Assembly: GCF_014190935.1 (NCBI RefSeq)
Contig: NZ_JACHVV010000005.1
Span: 124,001-188,000, forward strand
Direction: 5' to 3'
Source: Chryseomonas sp014190935
GTDB lineage: Bacteria > Pseudomonadota > Gammaproteobacteria > Pseudomonadales > Pseudomonadaceae
Length of the DNA stretch: 64,000 nucleotides
Part shown: positions 49,617 through 58,740 of the stretch, piece after piece
Layout: each line of letters opens with the position of its first letter
Position numbering within the stretch: position 1 is the stretch's first letter
Translations under genes and position numbers: made by a program
The notes under the pieces: model-generated
What the model saw: only the letters and a program-made list of their open reading frames with translations
What the model was told of the DNA's origin: nothing
Database searches by the model: none

Positions 49617-50066
49617 ATGAGCATCATTGCCGAGTTCAAGAAATTCGCCATGAGAGGCAACGTGGTCGACCTGGCGGTCGGCATCATCCTGGGCGCGGCT
49701 TTCGGCAAGATCGTGTCGTCCTTCGTAGCCGACATCATCACGCCGCCGCTGGGCCTGTTGCTGGGGGGCGTGGATTTCTCGCAACTGGCGATCACCCTGA
49801 GGGCCGCCGTGGGTGACCAGCCGGCCGTGGTCATGTCCTACGGCAAGTTCCTGCAGACCATCTTCGACTTCGTGATCATCGCCTTCGCCATCTTCATGGC
49901 GATCAAGGTGCTCAACCGCCTGCGTCTGCACCAGGATGCCGCGCCGTCCGGTCCGACCAAGGATCAGGTGCTGCTGACCGAGATCCGTGACCTGCTGAAG
50001 GAACAGAACAGCCAGGCGACCGCGGCCCCTGTGGTAAAGCAGGAACCGCCGGTCAACCCGCTGTAG
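49617..50066 (+). CDS. mscL: Large-conductance mechanosensitive channel MscL
   Basis: 149 residues. Homopentameric tension-gated pore that releases solutes on hypo-osmotic shock. Conserved N-terminal MSIIAEFKKFAMRGNVVDLA and first membrane helix with the gate residues (VGIILGAAFGKIVSS), periplasmic loop, second helix (FDFVIIAFAIFMAIKVLN) and C-terminal helix (LLTEIRDLLKEQ). The ATG at 49617 follows AAAGGAG. Slightly longer than E. coli MscL (136) through the C-terminal tail. Confidence 0.97.
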   Translation: MSIIAEFKKFAMRGNVVDLAVGIILGAAFGKIVSSFVADIITPPLGLLLGGVDFSQLAITLRAAVGDQPAVVMSYGKFLQTIFDFVIIAFAIFMAIKVLNRLRLHQDAAPSGPTKDQVLLTEIRDLLKEQNSQATAAPVVKQEPPVNPL

Positions 50067-50078
50067 TGTCCGCGTCGA

Positions 50079-50101
50079 ACCCGCCTCGCTAGGAGGCGGG
50101 T
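50079..50101. terminator. Convergent terminator mscL / TerC-CBS gene
   Basis: ACCCGCCTC (50079-50087) pairs with GAGGCGGGT (50093-50101), loop GCTAG. It spans the stop codon of the minus-strand gene and follows mscL by 12 bases. No U-run on either strand. Confidence 0.5.
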
Positions 50102-51642
50102 CGCTCCAGGCGGATCCAGCCGATCCGCCGATCCTTGACCGACTCCACCGTCAGTTGCCAGCCCTGGTATTCCAGGCGATCGCCAGCCACCGGCAGGCGC
50201 CCCAGCAGGTCCACGACCAGACCGCCGAGGGTCTGATAGTCCTCGTTTTCCGCGATCTGGAAGCCGGTGCGCTGGGCCAGGGGATGCAGCGTCAGGCCAC
50301 CGCTGGCGCGATAGCCGTTTTCCACCTTTTCCAGCTCCGGCAGGCTTTCCTCGCTGGCGTCCGGCATTTCGCCGGCGATGGCCTCGAGGATGTCGGTCAG
50401 GGTCAGCAGACCTTCGAAGCCACCGAATTCGTTGACCACGAAGGCCACGTGGGTCGAGGCGGCGCGTAGCTGTTCCAGGGCGCCCAGCACCGTGGCCTGG
50501 GCCGGCAGGTGGATGGGGGTGCGCACCCGGGCGCGCAGGTCCGGCGACTGGCCCTGGAGGATGTCGGCGAACAGCTCCTTCTTGTGCACATAGCCCAGGG
50601 GCTCATCGATGTTGCCGTTGACCACCAGCGGCAGGCGCGAGTGGGCCGAGGCCAGCAATTGCTCGCGCAGGCGCTCCGGGGCGGCATCGGCATCGAGGAT
50701 GTCGACGTCGGCGCGGGCGGTCATCACCGTGCGCACCGGACGCTCGCCCAGTTGCAGCACGCCACTGATCATCAGCCGCTCGCGGCGATCGAAGACCGGG
50801 CCTTCGCCCTTCTCGCCTTCCATCAGCTCGGCGATGTCCTCGTCCACCTCGTCTTCGCGCAGGCGACCGCCAAGCAGGCGCAACACCGCCTGGGAGGTCC
50901 GCTCGCGCATGCCGAGGCGCTCGTGCAACTGGCGCTTGCGCTTCCAGCGCACCACCTGGTTGGCCAGCTCGATGAGGATCGAGAAGCCGATGGCGGCATA
51001 GAGATAACCCTTGGGAATGTGGAAGCCCAGGCCTTCGGCGGTCAGGCTCAGACCGATCATCATCAGGAAGCCCAGGCACAGCATGATCACCGTGGGATGG
51101 GCGTTGACGAAGGCGGTCAGCGGCTTGCTCGCCACCAGCATCAGGCCGATGGAGATGATCACGGCGATCATCATCACGCTCAGGTGCTCGACCATGCCCA
51201 CGGCGGTGATGACGGCGTCCAGCGAGAACACGGCGTCGAGCACCACGATCTGCGCGACCACCGGCCAGAAGGCCGCGTAGGCACGATTGCCACCGGTCTT
51301 GTGGGTATGGCCCTCGATGCGTTCGTGCAACTCGGTGGTGGCCTTGAACAGCAGGAAGATACCGCCGAACAGCATGATGAGGTCACGGCCGGAGAAGGCC
51401 TTGCCGAAGACCTCGAACAGCGGTTCGGTGAGGGTCACCATCCAGGAGATGCTGGCCAGCAGGCCCAGGCGCATGATCAGCGCCAGCGACAGGCCGATCA
51501 CCCGCGCCTTGTCACGCTGCGCGGGCGGCAGCTTGTCGGCGAGGATGGCGATGAAGACCAGGTTGTCGATGCCCAGGACGATTTCCAGGACGATCAGGGT
51601 GAGAAGTCCCAACCAGGCGGTGGGATCGGCGATCCATTCCAT
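50089..51642 (-). CDS. TerC family membrane protein with CBS pair and CorC_HlyC domain
   Basis: 517 residues. TerC domain of about seven helices (MEWIADPTAWLGLLTLIVLEIVLGIDNLVFIA at the start, with the paired acidic residues of the metal path), then a CBS pair (MTARADVDILD; RTPIHLPAQATVLGALEQL) and a C-terminal CorC_HlyC transporter-associated domain (GGLVVDLLGRLPVAGDRLEYQGWQL). Resembles YegH/YoaE proteins. TerC members export manganese or calcium; which metal is used here is not known. No Mn(II) riboswitch (yybP-ykoY) pattern was found upstream. Convergent with mscL. Confidence 0.88.
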   Translation of the reverse strand: MEWIADPTAWLGLLTLIVLEIVLGIDNLVFIAILADKLPPAQRDKARVIGLSLALIMRLGLLASISWMVTLTEPLFEVFGKAFSGRDLIMLFGGIFLLFKATTELHERIEGHTHKTGGNRAYAAFWPVVAQIVVLDAVFSLDAVITAVGMVEHLSVMMIAVIISIGLMLVASKPLTAFVNAHPTVIMLCLGFLMMIGLSLTAEGLGFHIPKGYLYAAIGFSILIELANQVVRWKRKRQLHERLGMRERTSQAVLRLLGGRLREDEVDEDIAELMEGEKGEGPVFDRRERLMISGVLQLGERPVRTVMTARADVDILDADAAPERLREQLLASAHSRLPLVVNGNIDEPLGYVHKKELFADILQGQSPDLRARVRTPIHLPAQATVLGALEQLRAASTHVAFVVNEFGGFEGLLTLTDILEAIAGEMPDASEESLPELEKVENGYRASGGLTLHPLAQRTGFQIAENEDYQTLGGLVVDLLGRLPVAGDRLEYQGWQLTVESVKDRRIGWIRLERPAS

Positions 51643-51849
51643 CAGCAGCGGACCTCCGTCTGAAGGGGCCGAACGGCCACGGAGGGAATAAGGCGGGAGG
51701 GGGTGTCAGCCGCACCTGGCACAAGGGCCGGGGGCGGCTCGGATCTGTCACTGCTCATCGGAACTCGGAAGGTAGTCTTGGAAATTCCGATCCTAGAGCA
51801 AGGCGGGCCCAAAACTAAAGGCCCAACCTTTTCCAATTGTGAAGAAAAC

Positions 51850-51879
51850 GTAAAGACGCCGGTGCGACGCGGTCTTTAC
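51850..51879 (-). terminator. Intrinsic terminator at the fpr stop codon
   Basis: GTAAAGAC (51850-51857) pairs with GTCTTTAC (51872-51879). The right arm overlaps the fpr stop codon; on the minus strand a GTTTTCTTC run follows. An inner CGC/GCG pair may extend the stem. Confidence 0.75.
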
Positions 51880-52652
51880 CAGTAGTTCTCCACGGCTACC
51901 TGGCCGGGTCGGCGACTCAGGGCCAGTTGCAGATCGCGGGTCTTGAGCAGCTGGCGGGTGTCGTCGACCATCTCCGGATTGCCGCAGATGAGGATGCGCG
52001 AGTGCTCGGGCGAGAGCTCGACGCCGGCGGCGCGTTCCAGCTCGCCGTTTTCGATCAGGGTGGTGATGCGGCCGCGCAGGGCGCCGGGATGCTCCTCGCG
52101 GGTGACCACGGGGACATAGACCAGGCGGTCGGTGAGGCCTTCGAGGTGCTCCACCTGGCCGTAACCGCGGATGACCTCCTGGTAGGCCAGGTCGCGGGCT
52201 TCGCGCACGCTGTAGACCAGCACGATGCGCTCGAAGCGCTCCCAGGTGTCGGGTTCCTGCAGCATCGACAGGAAGGGTGCCAGACCGGTACCGGTGGCCA
52301 GCAGCCAGAGGTCGCGACCGCCGCCGAATCTCTCCAGGGTGAGATAGCCATAGGGCTGCTTTTCCACCAGCAGTTCGTCGCCCTCGCGCAGGCGGCTCAG
52401 TTCGCTGGTGAAGGCGCCGCCCGGCACCACGATGGAAAAGAATTCGAGGAAGTCATCGTGGGGCGCCGAGACCATGGAGTAGGCCCGCCAGACGATGTCG
52501 CCATCGGCCTTGCGCACGCCCAGCCGGGCGAACTGGCCGGCGCGAAAGCGATAGCGCGCATCGCGGGTGGTCCTCAGACTGAAGAGGTTGTCGCTCCAAG
52601 GCCAGACGGCGGTGATCGTCTCGCGGGTGAACTTGTCTTCGGTGGCGGTCAT
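51876..52652 (-). CDS. fpr: Ferredoxin/flavodoxin-NADP+ reductase
   Basis: 258 residues. FAD domain with RAYS (56-59) and the NADP domain (LLATGTGLAPFLSML; ILICGNPEMVDD). The C-terminal VAVENYW is characteristic of the bacterial subclass I Fpr, whose aromatic tail differs from plant FNR. Transfers electrons between NADPH and ferredoxin or flavodoxin; in pseudomonads linked to oxidative-stress and iron-sulfur supply. Standard length. The stop overlaps its terminator. A MITE-like copy lies 26 bases upstream. Confidence 0.94.
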   Translation of the reverse strand: MTATEDKFTRETITAVWPWSDNLFSLRTTRDARYRFRAGQFARLGVRKADGDIVWRAYSMVSAPHDDFLEFFSIVVPGGAFTSELSRLREGDELLVEKQPYGYLTLERFGGGRDLWLLATGTGLAPFLSMLQEPDTWERFERIVLVYSVREARDLAYQEVIRGYGQVEHLEGLTDRLVYVPVVTREEHPGALRGRITTLIENGELERAAGVELSPEHSRILICGNPEMVDDTRQLLKTRDLQLALSRRPGQVAVENYW

Positions 52653-52677
52653 ACTGGCCTCTTTTCCCGATTGCTTA

Positions 52678-52817
52678 GAGCCTGTTTACGATCTCGCGAG
52701 CTAGAGCCAAACAAGGCGAAAATAGCTGAGGAAGCGGAGTTTACGAGTGGTAAATGAGCATTCCGAAGCTATTTTCAACGCCGTTTGGCCGACGCGCAGC
52801 AGATCGTAAGCAGGTTC
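52678..52817. mobile_element. MITE-like palindromic element, copy 2 (140 bp)
   Basis: Terminal inverted repeats GAGCCTGTTTACGATCT (52678-52694) and AGATCGTAAGCAGGTTC (52801-52817), two mismatches. Internal stem AAAATAGCT (52719-52727) / AGCTATTTT (52767-52775) is perfect here; TTTAC/GTAAA around GAGTG is identical to copy 1. It lacks the 16-base insertion of copy 1. It lies between divergent fpr and rlmG and so may carry or displace their promoters. Confidence 0.8.
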
Positions 52818-52866
52818 TTTGCGCCATTGTCCCGCACTGAGCCGCCGATAAACACCGACAGAAACC

Positions 52867-53997
52867 ATGCCTTCTCTCGTCTCGCCCTTCGCCATCCTCG
52901 AACTCGACCGTCAGCCACCACGCCGCGACGATCCCCTGCAGGCCTTCGACGCCGCCGACGAATACCTGCTGCAGCAGGTCGCCGAGAGCGGCCTGGACCC
53001 CGCTGCCCGGGTGCTGGTGCTCAACGACGGTTTCGGCGCCCTGGCCGCCAGTCTCGCCGGCCATGCCCGGGTGACCTCCAGTGGCGACTCGCACCTGGCG
53101 GCCCTGGCGCTGGCGGCCAACCTGGCGCGCAACGGCCTTGCCGCCGAGGCGGTGACCTTCGTCCCGGCCAGCGAGGCGACCAGCGGTCCCTTCGATCTGG
53201 TGCTGATAAGGGTACCCAAGACCCTGGCGCTGCTGGAGGAACAACTGATCCGCCTGCGGGGCCAACTGGCACCGGGCGCCCGGGTGATCGCCGCCGGCAT
53301 GCTCAAGCACCTGCCCCGCGCCGCCGGCGACCTGCTGGAGCGGCATATCGGCCCGGTGCAGGCTTCACTGGCGGTGAAGAAGGCGCGGCTGCTGTTCGCC
53401 ACCCCCGAGGCGCGGCCGGCGCTGGCCTCGCCCTACCCGAGTCGTTATCGCCTGGACGTCCCGCCGCTGACCCTGGTCAACCACGCCAACGTCTTCTGCC
53501 GCGAGGGCCTGGACATCGGCACCCGGGCCTTCCTGCCGCACCTGCCCCAGCAGCTGGGCCAGGCCCGGGTGGCCGATCTCGGTTGCGGCAACGGCGTCCT
53601 GGCGCTGGCCTGTGCCCTGGCCAACCCCGAGGCGCAATTCACCCTGGTGGACGAGTCCTACATGGCGGTGCAGTCGGCACGCGAGAACTGGAGCGCGGCC
53701 TTCGGCGAGCGAACGGTGGCGATCCACGCGGCCGATGGCCTGGCCGACCAGCCGCCGCGGTCGCTGGACCTGATCCTCTGCAACCCGCCGTTCCACCAGC
53801 AGCAGGTGGTGGGCGATTTCCTGGCCTGGCGCATGTTCCAGCAGGCGCGAGCGGCGCTGACTGAGCAGGGCGAACTCTGGCTGGTGGGCAATCGCCACCT
53901 GGGTTACCACGTCAAGCTCAAGCGGCTGTTCAAGCGCGTCGAACAGATCGCGGCCACGCCGAAATTCGTGGTGCTCAGGGCGGTCCAACCTCTCTGA
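52867..53997 (+). CDS. rlmG: 23S rRNA (guanine1835-N2)-methyltransferase RlmG
   Basis: 376 residues, close to E. coli RlmG (378). N-terminal degenerate methyltransferase-like half, then the SAM-binding catalytic half with VADLGCGNGVLAL (about 236-248) and the N6/N2-guanine motif NPPFHQQQ (about 305-312). Modifies G1835 of 23S rRNA. RsmC (G1207 of 16S) is the closest alternative, but the length and HQQQVVGDF segment suit RlmG. The ATG is 50 bases past the MITE-like element. Followed by clsA 28 bases later. Confidence 0.85.
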   Translation: MPSLVSPFAILELDRQPPRRDDPLQAFDAADEYLLQQVAESGLDPAARVLVLNDGFGALAASLAGHARVTSSGDSHLAALALAANLARNGLAAEAVTFVPASEATSGPFDLVLIRVPKTLALLEEQLIRLRGQLAPGARVIAAGMLKHLPRAAGDLLERHIGPVQASLAVKKARLLFATPEARPALASPYPSRYRLDVPPLTLVNHANVFCREGLDIGTRAFLPHLPQQLGQARVADLGCGNGVLALACALANPEAQFTLVDESYMAVQSARENWSAAFGERTVAIHAADGLADQPPRSLDLILCNPPFHQQQVVGDFLAWRMFQQARAALTEQGELWLVGNRHLGYHVKLKRLFKRVEQIAATPKFVVLRAVQPL

Positions 53998-54025
53998 CAT
54001 CCACCCCGGAGCGAGAGCTGCCCGC

Positions 54026-55465
54026 GTGCCTTCCCTGCCCCTCGATCTCCACTACATCGCCCTGGCCCTCGAACTGATCGGCATCAGCGCGGCGATCCAC
54101 GCCATCATCACGGTGCGTACCGCCCAAGGCGCCATGGCCTGGGCCATGGCGCTGGTGTTCATGCCCTTTCTCAGCCTGATCCCCTACCTGGTCTTTGGCC
54201 GGCGGCGCTTCGACAGCTATGTGAAGGCGCGGCGCCAGGCCGACGAGGAGATGGCGCGCCAGGCCGCCGAACTGGACTGGCGGCCCTGGATCGCCGAGGC
54301 CATGGCCGCCCAGCAGTGCAGCGCGGCCAATCGCAAGCTCAAGGCCATGACCGCCCTCACCGGCACCCCCTGCGTCGCCAACAACCAGGTGCGCCTGCTG
54401 ATCAACGGCGAGGAAACCTTCGCCGCCATCCTCACGGCCATCCGCGGGGCGCAGAAGGTGGTGCTGGTGCAGTTCTTCATCATCCACGACGACGCCCTCG
54501 GCCTGGCCCTGCAGAACACCCTGCTCGACCGGGCCCGGGCCGGGGTCCAGGTCTTTCTGCTGTATGACGCCATCGGCAGCCATGCGCTGCCGCGCGCCTA
54601 TGTGGAAAAGCTGCGCGAGGCCGGTTGCGAGGTGAAGGGCTTCAGCAACCGCCGCGGACTGATCAACCGTTTCCAGGTGAATTTCCGCAATCACCGCAAG
54701 ATCGTCATCGTCGATGGCGAGGTGGGCTTTACCGGCGGACTCAACGTCGGCGACGAATACATGGGGCTCAAGCCGCCCCTGGCGCCCTGGCGCGATACCC
54801 ACCTGGAATTGCGCGGCCCGGCCCTGGCCACCCTGCAGGAGACCTTTGCCCAGGATTGGTACTGGGTGACCAGAAAGCTGCCCACCCTGCTGCTGCCGGA
54901 GCGCTACGAAGAGGGCGGCGTGCTTTGCCAGGTGGTGCCCAGCGGGCCGGCGGACGATCAGGAAACCTGCTCGCTGTTCTTTGTCGAGGCCATCCACTCG
55001 GCGCGCCACCGCGTCTGGATCACCACGCCCTACTTCATTCCCGACGAAGCCGTTTCGGCCGCCCTGCGCCTGGCCGCCCTGCGCGGGGTCGACGTGCGCA
55101 TCCTGCTGCCCTCGCGACCGGACCACAAGGTGGTCTATGCCGCCTCCTATCTCTATGCCTTCGAAGCGGTGCATGCCGGGGTGCGGGTGTTCCGCTACGG
55201 ACCAGGCTTCCTGCACCAGAAGGTGGTGCTGATCGACGAGGACGTGGCCGCGGTGGGCAGCGCCAACCTGGACAACCGCTCCTTCCGCCTCAACTTCGAG
55301 GTCATGGTGATGGTCATGGACGTCGCCTTCGCCTGGGAGGTGCGCAAGATGCTGGAGCAGGACTTCAGTCGCTCGCGTGAACTCACCCCCGAGGACAACG
55401 CCGCCCTGCGCCGCTGGCGGCGGGTGGCCATGCGGGTGGCGCGGGTGTTTTCGCCGGTGCTCTAG
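54026..55465 (+). CDS. clsA: Cardiolipin synthase A
   Basis: 479 residues. Two N-terminal membrane helices (about 8-28 and 38-58) and two HKD motifs: H223 in NHRKIVIVDGE, and H397 in LHQKVVLIDEDVAAVGSANLDNRSF. Condenses two phosphatidylglycerol molecules to cardiolipin at the inner membrane. The start is GTG at 54026, with GGAGCGAGAG upstream. Length matches E. coli ClsA (486). It is the second PLD-type synthase in the window besides clsB. Confidence 0.93.
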   Translation: MPSLPLDLHYIALALELIGISAAIHAIITVRTAQGAMAWAMALVFMPFLSLIPYLVFGRRRFDSYVKARRQADEEMARQAAELDWRPWIAEAMAAQQCSAANRKLKAMTALTGTPCVANNQVRLLINGEETFAAILTAIRGAQKVVLVQFFIIHDDALGLALQNTLLDRARAGVQVFLLYDAIGSHALPRAYVEKLREAGCEVKGFSNRRGLINRFQVNFRNHRKIVIVDGEVGFTGGLNVGDEYMGLKPPLAPWRDTHLELRGPALATLQETFAQDWYWVTRKLPTLLLPERYEEGGVLCQVVPSGPADDQETCSLFFVEAIHSARHRVWITTPYFIPDEAVSAALRLAALRGVDVRILLPSRPDHKVVYAASYLYAFEAVHAGVRVFRYGPGFLHQKVVLIDEDVAAVGSANLDNRSFRLNFEVMVMVMDVAFAWEVRKMLEQDFSRSRELTPEDNAALRRWRRVAMRVARVFSPVL

Positions 55466-55551
55466 GGCCTCGGAACCCGCTCTGCGACGGTCCGGTCCGA
55501 TAGCTCATGGCGCCGCGCCCGGAGCGCCCCGCGCCCCCGGAGTCGCCCGCC

Positions 55552-56436
55552 ATGCCATCCTTTTCACCCTTGCGTTGCGTCTGTCTGCTAGCCAGCTGCC
55601 TGGCCGCGGCGGCCCAGGCCGCGCCCCGCAGCGTACCGTCCATCGAGAGCGAAGACGCCGCCCTGGGCAGCGTGGAGGTCAGCGAGACCTCCGGGCGCTT
55701 CCATCCGCTACTCGGCGTGGACGTGCGCAACGGCGACTTCTCCCGCGGCAACTACGATGACGACGCGTCCAGCCTCGATCGCATCCCCTTGCACCTGCAG
55801 GCAGGCTTCGCCCTGGATCTGCACCAGGGAAGCGACGGCAATGCCGATGCCTGGCTGGTGTTCAGCAGCAGCAATGGCCTGCACAGCCCCTCCAGCGAGG
55901 AGCGGGTCAGCCCGCGGCGCTGGTACGAGAGCAACAACCTGGTGGGCCTGGTGGTGTCACCGGCCAAGGGCCTGAGGGTCGGCTTCGTCTATACGGTGAA
56001 GAGCAGCCCCAACGACGTCGCCGCCACCACTCAGGAAGCCAGCCTGACCCTGGCCTACCAGGCCGAGTCGGGCCTGGGCGCTTGGCGTCCGGGTCTGGCG
56101 GTGACCACCCGCACCCAGGGCGACAGCGGTCTCTACACCCAGGGCAGCCTGGAACCCGGACTGGATCTCTCGGCCAGCGGCCTGCGCCTGAGTTTCCCCA
56201 GTGCCCTGGGGGTGGGCTGGAACGGCTTCTATGGCCCGGATTCCGGCGACCGTCTCTACGCCCGTACCGGCCTGGCGCTGGAGCAGCCCTTTCGCTGGGG
56301 CGAGACGCGCTGGAGCGCTCGCGCCGAAGCCCTGGCGCTCTATCGCGACGGCGCCCTGCGCGAGTTGAGCGGTCCGGAGGGCGAGACCGACGGCGTGGTG
56401 CCCCAGGTGACCCTCAGCCTGTCTATGGCCTATTAA
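55552..56436 (+). CDS. Outer-membrane beta-barrel protein of unknown family
   Basis: 294 residues. Signal peptide MPSFSPLRCVCLLASCLAAAAQA (starting at the ATG 55552, best placed; a frame is open 45 bases upstream). The mature part alternates short hydrophobic strands (GFALDLHQGS, AWLVFSSSNG, GFVYTVKSS, LRLSFPSALGVGWNGFYG, ALAL) and ends in MAY, as in outer-membrane barrels. About 10-12 strands are likely. No family recognised; MipA/OmpV-like proteins are similar in style but not clearly so. The stop overlaps the convergent glutaminase stop by three bases. Confidence 0.65.
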   Translation: MPSFSPLRCVCLLASCLAAAAQAAPRSVPSIESEDAALGSVEVSETSGRFHPLLGVDVRNGDFSRGNYDDDASSLDRIPLHLQAGFALDLHQGSDGNADAWLVFSSSNGLHSPSSEERVSPRRWYESNNLVGLVVSPAKGLRVGFVYTVKSSPNDVAATTQEASLTLAYQAESGLGAWRPGLAVTTRTQGDSGLYTQGSLEPGLDLSASGLRLSFPSALGVGWNGFYGPDSGDRLYARTGLALEQPFRWGETRWSARAEALALYRDGALRELSGPEGETDGVVPQVTLSLSMAY

Positions 56437-57374
56437 CCCAGCGGCGCCACGCCCAGCCCTTCCACCAGGGTCTCCAGGGCGCGCAGGCCGGCGACCGAGT
56501 TGCCGTAGCTGTCCAGCCGTGGCGACCAGACGCAGATGCTCATCTGCCCCGGCACGATGGCGACGATGCCGCCCCCTACCCCGCTCTTGCCCGGCAGGCC
56601 GACGCGCCAGGCGAAATCGCCCGCCGCATCGTAGAGGCCGCAGGTCAGCAGCAGGGCGTTGAGCTGGCGGGTCTGCTGGGGCGTCACCACGACCTGGCCA
56701 TCCTGGGGATTGACCCCGCCGTTGGCGAGGAAGGCGAAGGCGCGGGCCACGTCGACGCAGCTCATGGCCAGGGCGCAGCCGTGGAAATAGACGTCGAGGA
56801 CGTCATCGACCTCGCTATGCAGATTGCCGTAGGCCTTCATCAGATAGGCCAGGGCGGCGTTGCGCGCCTTGTGGTCCATCTCCGAACGGGCCACGCGGTC
56901 GTCGAAGTTGATCGCCGGATTGCCGGCCAGACGCCGCGCCTGCTCGCGCATCATCCAGTGGATCGACATGATGCGCGACACCAGCAATTCGCAGACCTGC
57001 ACGGCGCCGGCATTGATGAAGGGATTGCGCGGCACGCCCTTCTCTTCTTCCAGCTGGGCCATGGAGTTGAAGGCATGGCCAGAGGGCTCGCGGCCGACGC
57101 GGGTCCAGATGTCCGGCTCGTCCAGGCGCTGCATGGCGATCACCAGGTTGAGCACCTTGGAGATGGACTGGATGGAAAAGGCCGTGTCGGCCGCCCCGGC
57201 GCGCCAGACCTGACCCTTGACGTCGCAGACGGCGATGCCGAATTGATCCGGCGCCACCTCGGCCAGGGCCGGGATGTAGTCGGCCACCTCGCCTTCGCCG
57301 AAATGGCGCGGCGCGGCAGCGGCGATACGGTCGAGCAGGGGTTGCAGCGGGTGGCGGTCGAAGGGCTCTGCCAT
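56433..57374 (-). CDS. glsA: Glutaminase A
   Basis: 313 residues. Serine-dependent beta-lactamase-fold glutaminase: hydrolyses L-glutamine to glutamate and ammonia. The SxxK catalytic pair is S70-I-S-K73 (AFSIQSISKVLNL), with NPFINAGA (about 124-131), the conserved YxxxNLHS region and GVGGG (about 272-276). ATG at 57374; 40 upstream codons are open but lack similarity. Ends by overlapping the outer-membrane protein gene. Confidence 0.93.
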   Translation of the reverse strand: MAEPFDRHPLQPLLDRIAAAAPRHFGEGEVADYIPALAEVAPDQFGIAVCDVKGQVWRAGAADTAFSIQSISKVLNLVIAMQRLDEPDIWTRVGREPSGHAFNSMAQLEEEKGVPRNPFINAGAVQVCELLVSRIMSIHWMMREQARRLAGNPAINFDDRVARSEMDHKARNAALAYLMKAYGNLHSEVDDVLDVYFHGCALAMSCVDVARAFAFLANGGVNPQDGQVVVTPQQTRQLNALLLTCGLYDAAGDFAWRVGLPGKSGVGGGIVAIVPGQMSICVWSPRLDSYGNSVAGLRALETLVEGLGVAPLG

Positions 57375-57423
57375 GACGATTCCGAAACGGGCGGGGGCGC
57401 CAAGTGTAGGGGCCGAGGCGGCC

Positions 57424-58740
57424 TCAGGCGAGCCCCAGGCGCGGCGGCAGCGGCAGGCGGATCTCGAATCGAGCGCCGCCCTTAGCGCCGGCACTCAGGT
57501 CCAGCCGGCCACCCTGGTTTTCCACCGCGCGCCGGCTGATGGCCAGACCCAGACCGAAGCCGCCGGTGGCGCGGTCGCGACTGCGATCCAGGCGGTAGAA
57601 GGGTTCGAAGACCCGTTCGCGCTCCGCCGCGGGAATGCCTTCGCCATCGTCTTCGACGGCGATCAGCAGCGCTTCGCCATCGCCGCGGACCGTTACCCAG
57701 ACCTCGCGCTGGCAGTAACGCAGGGCATTGCCGACGAGATTCTGCAGGGCGCGGGCGGTGAGGCGTGGCGCCAGCTCGACCTGCCTCGGCGCCTGCGCCA
57801 CGTCCAGGTGCATCGCGACGCCACGGCGCTCCTGCTCCTCGGCGAAGTCGGCCAGCACGCTGTCGAGAAAGGCCTCGAGTTCCAGGCTCAGGCGTTCGGG
57901 CGGCTGCTGGCTGCTCTGCAGGCGGGCGAAGGACAGCAATTCGTCGACCAGGGCATCCAGTTCGCGGACATGACGCACCAGTTGTTCCAGCTGGCGGTGG
58001 GTCTCGGCGGGCAGCGGATCGGCCTGCAACAGCGCCAGGCCGAATTCCAGGCGCGAGAGCGGCGTGCGCAATTCGTGGGAGACAGCGTTGAGCAGGTCGC
58101 GCTGCTGGACGATCAGCGCCTCCAGCTCCTGGGCCATGTCGTCGAAGGCTCGCGCCACCTCGCCGATGTCCGAGCGCGGCGAGATGGCCGTGCGCTCGCC
58201 CAGATGGCCCTTGCCCAGCCGCGCCGCGGTACGCCGCAGCCGCTCCAGGTCGCGCCAGTGCGGTCGCAGCCAGACATAGAGACAGACCAGCAGGGCCGCG
58301 CCGATCAGGGCATTCATCGCCCAGTAGGTCAGGGCGATGTCGGTGGGGGCCTCGGGGATGCCGATCCACAGCACCTGATCCGCCGGCAGCGGCACCAGGG
58401 CCGCGCTGGGTTCGCCATAGTCGCCCAGCCGTACCCGCCGCTGACCGGCGGCCAGGTCCGCGCGCTCCGCCGGACTGAGCGCGGGATCGTCGCGCGAGAC
58501 CAGGCGCAGGCTGATGGGCGCCAGTTCCCCGGCCAACTCCTGCTGCAGGGCTGGCCAGCGCTCCGACGGCGCCTGGTTGAAGGTGCGTTGCACCAGACTG
58601 AGCGGGCCGTGCAGTTGCTCGAGGGTGTAGCGACTGTAGCGCTCGGAGAACACCTGGAGCAGCGCCTCGGGCACCAGGTAGCTGGCGGCGCCGTAGGTCA
58701 CCAGCAGGATGAGATAGAGGCGGACGAGGATCTTGAGCAT
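57424..58740 (-). CDS. RstB-like sensor histidine kinase
   Basis: 438 residues. Short N-terminus and first membrane helix (about 5-25), periplasmic region (~25-155) of the RstB type, second membrane helix (about 160-180), HAMP, HisKA with VSHELRTPLSRLEF (His near 245), and HATPase: NLVGNALRY, DDGEGIP, FEPFYRLDRSRDRATGGFGLGLA (only part shown). Abuts the regulator gene with no gap. Together with the RstA-like regulator it resembles RstAB of enterobacteria, which responds to low Mg/acid in relatives. Confidence 0.87.
   Translation of the reverse strand: MLKILVRLYLILLVTYGAASYLVPEALLQVFSERYSRYTLEQLHGPLSLVQRTFNQAPSERWPALQQELAGELAPISLRLVSRDDPALSPAERADLAAGQRRVRLGDYGEPSAALVPLPADQVLWIGIPEAPTDIALTYWAMNALIGAALLVCLYVWLRPHWRDLERLRRTAARLGKGHLGERTAISPRSDIGEVARAFDDMAQELEALIVQQRDLLNAVSHELRTPLSRLEFGLALLQADPLPAETHRQLEQLVRHVRELDALVDELLSFARLQSSQQPPERLSLELEAFLDSVLADFAEEQERRGVAMHLDVAQAPRQVELAPRLTARALQNLVGNALRYCQREVWVTVRGDGEALLIAVEDDGEGIPAAERERVFEPFYRLDRSRDRATGGFGLGLAISRRAVENQGGRLDLSAGAKGGARFEIRLPLPPRLGLA

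Noticed and set aside
51643..51875. Possible yybP-ykoY manganese riboswitch before the TerC gene
   Set aside because: I read the leader on the minus strand and found no match to the conserved yybP-ykoY core; 5' regions of other TerC genes do use it, so this was checked.
51703..51885. 60-codon open frame upstream of the TerC gene
   Set aside because: No homology, no good start site, and it runs into the fpr terminator.
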